From Phoronis ovalis (Eukaryota; Phoronida; Phoronidae): DNA of 15,848 nt. The position numbers were made by a program, and so were the translations under genes. This document shows positions 1-10,300 of this stretch, piece by piece. The stretch is from positions 1 to 15,848 of the forward strand of contig JAOXYB010025958.1 of NCBI GenBank assembly GCA_028565635.1, read 5' to 3'. Each line of letters begins with the position of its first letter. The stretch's first letter is position 1. Under the pieces are notes generated by a model. That model was not told the DNA's origin. It saw only the letters and a program-made list of their open reading frames with translations, and did not search any database.

Positions 1-109
1 TCTTTTCTAATGTAAAAAAAACAATAATGTTAAAAAAATATCCTACACATTGGATGGGCATTAGACATGACAAATGTCTTGTTTGTATTAAGCTTAGCAT
101 TTGCTTCAG

Positions 110-1352
110 ATCTGACTGCCATAACAATGCAGCTGAGTTAGCATTTCCTGATACAGATTTAGAGGAACAGGTTCTGGTGGCTATAGTCAGAGAAAAAAGA
201 AAATATACATGGTTAGGGGTATACTCTGAAGCTAAGGTAAGTATGCTGTAAAAGCTGTATACACAGGACAAAATGAATGTCCTTTATACATTCTACGTAA
301 TAAATTATTTTCTGTTCATACTCAGCAGATTATCTGGCCTCTAAATCATTGTTCTAATTGCTTCTTCATACAAACTTATGATGATTTGTTTGATCTTAAG
401 TCTTCACCTCTTTGCAAAGTTAGGTCTTGCACGAATGTAAGAATATGAATGGATAAATCCTATTCAAAATGGTTAAAAACGAAAATGCAAGATCTTTAAT
501 GTATAAATACAATAGTGACTAAAGATGTACTGCAAACTCTGTGGCATATAGCAAACTATATGGTAAATGTCCTATAACACTCCGTGCAAGTTCTCTTCAC
601 TTTGAGTTGGATTTTGGGTTGTTACATTCAAAGATAGACTAGGTGTTCATTTTTGGAAAGAGCTGACAAAAGGATTATGAGATGTTATTGTTCTTACCTG
701 TCACATAATTATGTAATAAATTATAATGAGCCCATTATGGGTAAAATTGACTTTCTTGACAACCAACTTTAAAGTTCAACACCTCAGCAGCTACAAAGCT
801 GAAACTTGGCCTTAGTTAACTTTCAACAGAGATTGCCAACATGTTAACTCATATTTTTGAATTTTTTCTTTGTTGTTGAAGGATATGCTCTTAAAAATAT
901 AGGTGTCAGAGAAAGACTTTTGCATGAAATGCAATTTAAAAAAATTTGAGACACTTCAAATATTTTAAGCTGAACCATATGACCATTTCACCTCCACAAC
1001 ACAAGACTATTTGCATGCGCATGGTGGCTCAGCCAGTTTAACCGAAACATTTCCACAAGTCAGAATTTTACAAGTATACAGTTCTGCAGGAGATCATAGC
1101 TTAAAATGCTGAGCTGTATTGTTGGTTCTTCTTTTTTTGTGCAGCCCAATAATGCAGGTGTTTACTTATGGATAAGTGCTAGCGGCGATGCAGTGGTGAA
1201 GCATTACTGGGCACCCAGTGAACCAAGAGTTAATGCCAACCAAGGCAATAATACATGTGTAGAAGTTAGTCCCTTTGTCTCTAGTGATAATGAAGCATGG
1301 ATGCTTAATTCCTGCACACAAGAGAGAAATTACATTTGTAAAAAGATGGAAG
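110..1352 (+). other. CTLD1 (C-terminal part), exons 110-236 and 1145-1352
   Basis: Two exons joined in phase 0 (AAG at 234-236 to CCC at 1145). The peptide shows the CTLD core: the Cys and following helix (SDCHNNAAEL), TWLG for the usual WIGL, then YWAPSEPRVN and NTCVEV, and the terminal YICKK. The sugar-site motif is EPR rather than EPN, Asn replaces the Glu ligand before the Cys, and the WND motif is replaced by WML. Canonical calcium-dependent sugar binding is therefore unlikely in this domain. The N-terminal third (CxxGW..CY) lies upstream of the window. The acceptor is ttgcttcag at 101-109. The domain ends in phase 1 at 1352, as CTLD boundaries usually do here. Confidence 0.85.
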
Positions 1353-4300
1353 GTCAGTACTACTTTGCAATGTTGCTGCAGTGTAAATTGATGTTGTAGC
1401 ATGGAGGGTCACTAATTGTAATGTATGATATACAACAGAAGCTTTCACAAATTTATTCTGTTTACTTATTATTTTATCCTTGGAAAATACCTTTTTCTTT
1501 AATTTTTCATTGTGCAATACAAACTCGATGCTTATTGCCTGTGAATATGACAATTTACTAGCAATTATTATTAGTAAACAAACACTCAGTTAATGAAAAT
1601 TTTGTTTCTCTCCCTCATCTGAATTCTTGGAACATAGTTGATCATTTATTTCTCAATTTATTTTCGTTTACAGGAGTTTGCCCTACAGGTTGGAGAACCT
1701 TTGAAGATAAATGTTACCTGATTAATGCCAGAAAGAAAGTTTCTTGGGATGAAACTCGTCAGTACTGTGAAAACAAAGGAGCAAGTATGCTTATGATAAA
1801 AAGGTGTAGTGTTTAGTAACATTTAATTATCGAACATGGTGCTGGCAAAAACTACTTAGAATGCACTTTCTGTTTGTTCTAGCTTGCACTATTTGCAAAA
1901 AATAAAGTGTTTTACTGTATTTGACATTCAGAGAACCTAGCCTGTAAAAATGTCACGTTGCCTTGCAGTATTTATAATTTACTAAATTATTACTGGAAAA
2001 CACATCTCACATTTGTGTGGACTAGTATGGCATCAGCCCTTAGTAATGGATAAATATGCTAAACCTCTTTGTCATTCTAAACATTTTGAAATTCTGCTTT
2101 ACTTTCTGTTTACTTCAAGAGATGTTGTGTTATTTTCAGTGACACTGAGCAAGCATTCATTGGAAGCAATCTGAACGATTTGACCAGTGCTGGTGTGCAA
2201 GCAATATGGTTAGGAGCAAGTGGTAAATCTTACTTGCCCTGTTTAAATAAAACAGAAACAACATTTTGTCCCAACATAAAAAAAAACTATTATAAGTTTA
2301 TTAGAATAAAAGACAGATCACTGAATTTTGTTATATATGTTTCAATATACTTGTATATACAGCTTTTAAAATAAATTAATAGGAAGTCACAATTCACCTT
2401 GCAGCATTGCATCATTTATTAAGAGCTTTACATTGTACTGCAAATACTACTAAAAGCATTTGTAAAGTACAAAAATTCTGTTGTAGATTCTGACAGAGAT
2501 GGTACTTTTAAATGGGCAGATGACAAAACAATTTATTACGATGGCTGGAATGATTATGAGCCTAACAACACACTCACTAGACCAGACTGTGCCCTCATAT
2601 ATACAGGTAGTGGGAATTATTCAAAAGGTTATAAAAATTCAGTGCTATTGAATCATTTATAACATAATAACCAGATTAAAAAAATATTTTCTTGGATTGA
2701 ACTCATTACGTTTCCGAGACTGTGTAATGTCTAATTGTTGCTAAACGGTTGTTAACAAGTTCATTTTCGTGGAAGCATTTTGTCTTTAACCATTAAAAAA
2801 TTTTTATGAAAAATATTCCAGTTGCTTAACTTTTACGAGTAAAATGGCAGAAACAGTCTAAGACACCACTGATTATTCCTACCACAGCTCCAAGTAAGTT
2901 AAAGAAATGAAGTTACTGGATAAATATTCATTTTATAGGTGTAAACTGAGTCATATTAATTTTATAAATGTTGACACAATTATATCCTGTCTGTGCTATT
3001 ACTGTAGGTAATATTGATGGCAAGTGGTCGACAACGGATAATTGTTTACAGCAGTTTGGTTCTATCTGCCAGAAACAGTCGAAGACACCACTGATTATTC
3101 CTACCACAACTCCAAGTAAGTTTATGATATAAATTTGCTAGAAATATTTTGTTTATAAAACAGTATCTAGCAAGACACGTTTGCACCACTTTGCTCAGTA
3201 AAATATTTTTTGCCTAACTTTTCTTTCTGTCTAAAAAAATATATAATCTGAGCTTATGACACATTTGGTATACGGTAAATATCAGGTTTTTCATATCATC
3301 TCCATTTACATTTAGAACATCTTATTTATTGCTGAAAACGTAATATGAGGATTATTTTAATATTCTTATTTTTATAATGAAATCATTTTTCATTGAGTAT
3401 CACACATTTTGAAATAAAAATGTAAAAATTTCTGCCTCCACTAGAGGGCACTGTCACCGGGAGGAAACAGTTTTGATTAAGGGCTTGAATGAGAGGTTTT
3501 CAGAAATCAATCCAGAAGTAAATGTTCTCTGGTGATTCACCCTGTATTACTATCAAACATTACATTCAATTATGAAATCTAACCTCAGTATTCCGTGTTT
3601 CTTTACTAATAGTGAACAAGGCTTTAATTCATTCTGTCACGGAATGTGCCATAATTTTTTTTTTCGGATATTCGGGAATTAACTTTCACCATATTCTTGT
3701 AAATGCCTTTTTAGTTGGTCCATTGTTGTAGATTCAGTATTTTTAGAAGTATTGGTGTTCATGGGTGTATTCATCTTTTCGAAAGAAATTTGTCAAATTT
3801 TCAGAACATCAGTTTTGTGCCAGTCAACTTGTGTATGCTGGTGGTTCATCTTGAAGAGAGACATAAACTGTCGAACAATATCAACAATTTTATTATTTGG
3901 TCTGTTTTCTTCTTAGTGTAATTATGGCAGTGTCTCTTTTTGGAAAATGCTTTTAATATAATAGTCACCTGTAACAGTTTTTCCCTGGGGAATTAAGTGA
4001 AGCTAAGATACGCACGCCAAACCCGCACCCCCAGATCATGGTTTTTGGGTTACTTTTTACAGTGTGAAAGATGGCCTAAAAATGTCAAGCAAGTATGTCT
4101 AGCTCCAAGAAATAGATTTGTAGCTTTTAGCTAGAATTTTCTGGGTCCTAGAGGTTTGTAGCACGTGTGACTTGATCCTAGTATTATTTGTAGCATCTCT
4201 AACAGTTACTAGCCAAAACCTGCTTTAGGTCATTCTTCATTTACCGTCTGACCATCTCTCTTGATCTCTTGGCTAATGTTACACACAGATTTTAAAAGTT

Positions 4301-7300
4301 GGTACTTCCTAGGTGCTAAATGTACTCTAAGATATATAATAAATACATAATAAAATAATTTGTTCAGGTTAAGCTGTATTTGATTCCAAAAATGTCCGTA
4401 TTTTTCTGCATCATACTGAAAGGTCTGATAACTAGTGACGTTTTAGCAGGACAGTATTCTGACAATTTCTCACTAAAATATGTAAAATATTTAGCTGTGT
4501 TGCTGTGTTAAACGCTTTTAATAAAATTTTATGTATTCCTTTGCCTTGTTCTTTTTTAGCTGTTTATTCCTGCAAGTCTGGCTATACATTGCATGGGACT
4601 TACTGCTATTCTTTCAACACCAATGTAAAATCTTGGTACTCGGCAAAATTAGCTTGTAAAAATGAAGATGGAAATTTAGCTAAAGTTACCAGTCAGGATC
4701 AGCTATCATTTGTCAGTGGTAAGTGTTTGTAAAAAATGATAAAGCATATAGTGTGTAAGGTTATTTACTGGTCAAGGACAGCCAAAAACAATAACGATTA
4801 CTAAGTAGTGTTTGTAAGTTTTACTAATAGTTTATTTTAGGCTTGTCTTCTATTGAAAATAATCAAAAACTAGTTCCTTACTTCCTTGCTTTAGAAAATT
4901 TACTCACAATGTAGTGCAGAAGTACTAATGCAGTTCAGTGCTCAGATTCCTTGCCTGCATAATTTTGTTTTACAGAATCTTTACTACATGGGTTTCAGAT
5001 TGAAATAATTACCTGCTTTCATGATGATAAGGGACCACAATTAACCTTAAGTTTTAATTTATTCAATGACCACCATAGTTTGTATAAGAAACTATTTTGT
5101 GTACGCATAATTATTTTCTTATCCATGCTTAGAAAAAAAATTGGCTTTATAACAAACTTATAACCAATTCAGTAATTGTACTGGCTACCAATTTTTTTCT
5201 GGCACATCAACCAATCAACTATATGCACACAAACAAAGAATCTGATTATAGTTACGTAAGACCTCAGAAGATTGAGACTCTTTTGCACCTGGGATATGCA
5301 TCAATGAATGTTTCAACCAGAATATATAACTGTGCAATAACTGTAAAAGGTATTTGAAGGAAAAAATGTAGTACATGTACAATCACAGGTGCTAAATAGT
5401 ACAAATAAAGGAAGGACCAATAAATTTCAAAACATTTATTTAAAGTGCCTCTAGGCCCAAGTACCAATTATCTCAGACAGCATAAATGATGTCAATTTTT
5501 GTACTTAATTTTTTTTCTCTGCCTACAAAGCTCTCAAAACTTATTATGATTATGGCTAGACATACTGAATTATCATTAAAAAAAATTTCCAGTGACTTGC
5601 CTGCACTGTGTTGTGCGGATTTGAATTTTAAAAATATTGGAACTAATTATCATTAGAAGCAGAATCACTAGAAAATTTACCACAGGTTGTCACCAAGGCA
5701 TCGCATGCTTGTAAACATATGAGTGTGATTGAGTCGTGTTTTAGAAATAAATGCATGACCATATCCCAAATTTCTGACCTCCTGATATAGATTGTAAATA
5801 GCCAATCAAATTGTGTTTTGACAAAAGACAATGAATTTTGCAAAGAAAAGCAGGATGACAGAATTATGGAATGCAAATGCTAGTCACAGTACTTAGGTGT
5901 TTTTTAACTGTATCTTAGAAGGGATACTAGTAACTCCCAAAAAAAAATTATATTTCCCTTAGATCATCAAACGAAACTTCTTTTTTTTCTTTGTCACTAT
6001 TATATAACAAAGTATTCCAAACTCATTCTTTTTCTCACTACATAAAGTATATTTTGTTGTTGATGGTGCTTGCGATGGCAATGGTGACGATGAATAAAAG
6101 ATAGTGCTGGTGTATAATGGAAATGTTGACAGTATGAGATGATGACTCTATATAGCAGTGATTAATACAAAGGCAGGTGTGACAATGTTGTTGAAGATAG
6201 TTATAGTTATAGTTGTGCCAGTGACACTGATTGCTGCATTGAGAGTTTATAGATGGTAATGATTAAGAAAATTTAGCTTGATATTAACAATAGTGTTTAA
6301 TAATGATACTGAAATGTTGTTTTGTTACTTTCTATTACAGGTAAACTGACAGAACATATGTGGATTGGATTGAATGACAGAACAAATGAAAGCAAATGGA
6401 TGTGGAATGATGAAACACAGGTATTCATTTTATTATTAAAATATAATTAAGATATCTCTGTGTGATTTTGTAACAGCACTATATCCCAAAAGTCATATAA
6501 CCATTGACACATGGAGTCATGGAACAATGTAGTATAATGATATTTATCTGAAAATGCCCTAAATGTTACAATTTTCAAAAAAATTTAAATTGGTCCTATA
6601 ACAGAACCTGTAGAAATTCTTATAACTTATAAAATATTCTAAATTGATCACATATTGTGTAAACATTCTCATTATATTGTGAAGAAGTGTCATATGATAT
6701 TTGCTACATAACAATTTGAATTTCTGTAACACACTGTAAAAGGTCCTGTTTGTCATAAATATCAGGTTAAAAATCATGTACCCCTTGGGTCATTTGAAAT
6801 TCTCAAAATTTTAGATATCCAGTTTGTTAGGGATCCTGTTAAATCCTGTATATCTCTGAGATCTGTTGAAAGTCTCAAAACTTTAAATAGCCAGTTTGTT
6901 AGGATCATGTTAAAATTCAATATTCTCTCAGATTTGTTGAAAGTCTCGAAACTTTAAATATCCGGTTTGTTAGGATCATCTTAAAAGTCTTAGGTAACTT
7001 CACTATCATGCTTTAGCGCATGTATTCGATGTTTTACTGTCTCCATTTTGTACCTTATCCCTTCAGAAGGATGTCTGCATTTGGCATATGAATATGCAGT
7101 TACAAAATTATTTACAATAATAGGTATTACGATTGCTATAGTTATTATCCCACTTACCATGCATAAGGAACCTACAATATAACCCGGCCATGTTGAGGGA
7201 ACCAAATCACCATAGCCTGTGGTCGTCAAGGTTACAACCGCCCACCATAACGAGACTGAGATATTCGGAAACGTGCAATTACTTTCGACACTATACATTA

Positions 7301-10300
7301 AAGAGCCAAAAAAGCAAACCAATGTTCCTACTAATGTTAACATAAGCAATAACTCTAATGCGCTTGCTTTGACTGTGAATTTCAAGATCTGAAAACCTTG
7401 ACTGAATTTCAGTAAACGAAGCAGTCGTAGTACTTGAAACTGATTGCTGATCCATGATATTATGACACCGTCTCTTACTGGAATTTTCAAACCCCCAGTG
7501 AGAACAAGATGTAGCCAGTAAGGAAAAGTAGCTAAATGATCTATAATTGTTGAAAAGTTAAACAAAAAGCTACATTTTCTGGGGCTGACAAGAAATCGCA
7601 CAATTAGGTCACCGGTAAAAAATGAAATACATGCACACTCCAGAATTAGGAAAAAATAATGCCTTGTCCACTTGACATTTTGTGAATCATGAAAATGTTC
7701 ACAGGTATTCATGGTTGGTTCCAACGTATTGCCTGCTAGAATGGTTTCATTATTGGTTGAGTTATATAATTCTGGAAAGATGGCTTTCTCTATTGCATTC
7801 ACAACATCAGTATGTGATTCCAGTATGTGGGAAATGGTTATAACCACTGTTATGAAGCCATATAGGATGCTATATATCTGGAAGAAAATAAATTAGATTA
7901 TTGTTTCAAGCATTTTTCCAAGATTACACATTCAGTCAGTTATTAAAAGTATTAGTGTAACATTGTTAATTCTTAGCATAATGGCTAGTGTCATTCTCAT
8001 GAAAGTATTTGATACAATGATACAGAAAATAAATTTTCATGGAAAATTCTGCCAAGTCACAGATAAAGCTAAACATGTCTGATGTAGCTGCTACCACCAG
8101 AATTCTTTGCTATAGTTGGCTAAGGAACTCCATGAGGCATTTTTGAAAAGAACTAGAAAAATATGTGATTTAATTGGAATGACATTTACAATTTGTGGTT
8201 TCCTTCAATTCATGTGAAATTAAACCCATTTTGAAATAAAGAGTCCCTACGGCAGTGCAGTCTTTGAAGTTATATTACATGTTCTCAATATCCTACAATA
8301 AAAGCTAAATATTTTTTACTTTTTTGTTAAATATGAATTTTAAGAAATGCCAAATATTTGAAAATGAAATTTATTGCATAAAGTGCCCCAGTTGCAGATA
8401 TCTATGTTGAATTCTATAGCAAATATTCCCGGACGCTTCAGTGAATAAAACCGGATATTGCGGGAGTCTGATATATTATTTATTACTTGCTTTTTCCCGT
8501 AAGTTACTAGAATTGATATATTTGTTTTTTCCTGTTTTATTTAGTTTATTACCTACTTCAGTTGTTTTGGGACCATATTTTCAAAGTCCTCTTGAAATTT
8601 GTTCTCACTAAGATACATACAAAACAGATTTATGGGAAATTTGTTTGCTTTCTTTAAAATTTAGAATGCTTTTCTTTCATAAGCTTATCGATACCCATAG
8701 TTTAAAGTGGCTTTCATCTGCCATTTTCAACAACTTTTTTGTGAATGCAGCAAGAACACAACACCTTGCTTGAAATAGCGTGTAGTCACCACACCCGTAT
8801 GGTGTGGTGTGCGCATTATCAATGCATTCTCGCGTACTTTAAATAAGTAGATCGATAGTAACACTCTTTACTGTAGATCTACCTATTCAAAGTACATTGC
8901 ATATTCATGGAAAAATTAATATGGTAATACATGACTGTATATATACATCAAATCCTCAAACATGATTAGTCAATAAAAGTAGGTAATAAATGAATTTAAC
9001 ATAGAACAAGTTTAGTTACTGCACAGATATTGAAAAATGAAATCACATAGTTTGAAACATATTTCTGTACCTAACCATATATATAGGATTCCTAGAACGA
9101 GGCAATTCTACTTACTATTGCTGGTTTTGAAGAGTTTGGTTTTTCAAGAAACAACCATGCCTTTGATGCAAAATTTTCCCATTTATTCTTTTGATCAAAG
9201 GTTTGATATTCTTGTTCGGGTAGATCTTTCTCTAGACTTTCTAGCGCATCAATTTGTAAGCGTGCACTGGTATATTCCACCCAACAGCATTTATAGATAT
9301 TCCTCTCAAGCACCTGCCAAAATTCCAATTCCTTTTTGACCACTTGTCCACAAACATTCTTTGGTATGTGCAGTTGTCCATTGCGACAAAAATTTAATAT
9401 TTCTCGAAATACTTCAGGATCTTGATTAAAAAAATAATCATCTTTTTCTGGTCGATAATATTGAGATGATCTGTTCAAGTTTCGTAGTACAGATCCTGCA
9501 TGTGCCTGGCATAACGTGCTTTGAAGTACTTCAAAATGTGTGCCACTCACATTAAGATTCATTGTTTTGATGTGACTTCTGCCAGTAAAACTGTTTTCTG
9601 CTGATTCCATCTTGTTTGATAATTGTAAACCCAGTTATACTAAAGATTCATGATATATGATAAATTATTTTATGGACGAATATTTGTTTGAAAACACCAC
9701 TGCACATGCTCTGCGCGACTGAATTACCACTTTTTCTCACATTTATATATACGTGAAAGCTCTTGATTGATCATGATTCATGAATATTTTAAACATTTGC
9801 TGTTACTACATTATATTTTAATTGTTTATGTGTAGACTTGTTACTGGTACATTTTTCACATATCAATTACTGTTTTATAAATTAATATTTAGTCAGTCCA
9901 CCTAATAATGATAGGGGTTTAAGTGTATAATTCATTTGGAAAATATTGGTTGAACTTTTGGATGATGCTATTTAACCCATCCACCATTCAAAAATTGCCA
10001 CTCATCATGTCGCATTCTATTTTAGGTTGTATTCCTACCACCACCATTAGTTGATATTCCATATAAATTTTCTATAATTGACAATCAGGGGATATGAGAG
10101 TTAAATTCCTTTCATTGTTTCAATATAAAACAATGCATTTAATATGTAAATAAATTGGTATAAAATGGAAAATTCTGTATATAACTAGTTCTAAGTTTTC
10201 TTTAGACTGAAATCCTAAACGTTACTTCTTACTTACATGTTTGAACTGCTTTTGTATAAAAAAAAAATTTGGAAAATGATAAGCTTTTTGAAAATTGCCT

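Larger units (their letters stand above)
1674..3115 (+). other. CTLD2 plus Thr/Pro linker, exons 1674-1803, 2140-2222, 2487-2606, 3008-3115
   Basis: A complete long-form CTLD. It starts VCPTGWRTFEDKCY, continues VSWDETRQYC and AIWLGAS, then WADD, GWNDYEPNN, PDCALI, KWSTTDNC and ends SICQK. EPN is kept, but the Glu ligand before the penultimate Cys is replaced (RPDC) and WND is WST. The calcium site is therefore incomplete, and any ligand binding may be non-canonical. Exon phases at the boundaries are 1 at entry and 1 at exit. After the last Cys comes a Thr/Pro-rich linker (SKTPLIIPTTTP), probably O-glycosylated. A near-identical copy of the linker-coding end of the last exon lies 222 bp upstream in the preceding intron. 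Confidence 0.88.
3116..4559 (+). other. Intron between CTLD2 and CTLD3
   Basis: 1,444 bp, phase 1. Contains the CTCF-like motif, a transposon-end-like CACCCTGTA at 3538-3546, and the Tc1/mariner relic. 4211-4559 shows nothing further. Confidence 0.7.
7878..9115 (-). other. Intron of the channel gene
   Basis: 1,238 bp, GTAAGT to cttccag on the minus strand. Contains the two hairpins near 8787-8895; no other gene-like content. Confidence 0.8.

Noticed and set aside
1166-1553. Minus-strand ORFs of 78 and 82 codons
   Set aside because: They overlap the CTLD1 exon and its intron on the other strand, with no recognisable domain.
5264-5467. Minus-strand hydrophobic ORF of 67 codons
   Set aside because: The hydrophobicity follows from AT-rich codons; no start context, splice partners or family motif.
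6559-6777. Minus-strand ORF of 72 codons below the channel gene
   Set aside because: Low-complexity AT-rich reading, likely in the channel 3' UTR; no domain.
9037-9339. Plus-strand ORF of 100 codons
   Set aside because: It is the antisense shadow of the channel T1 exon and has no family features.
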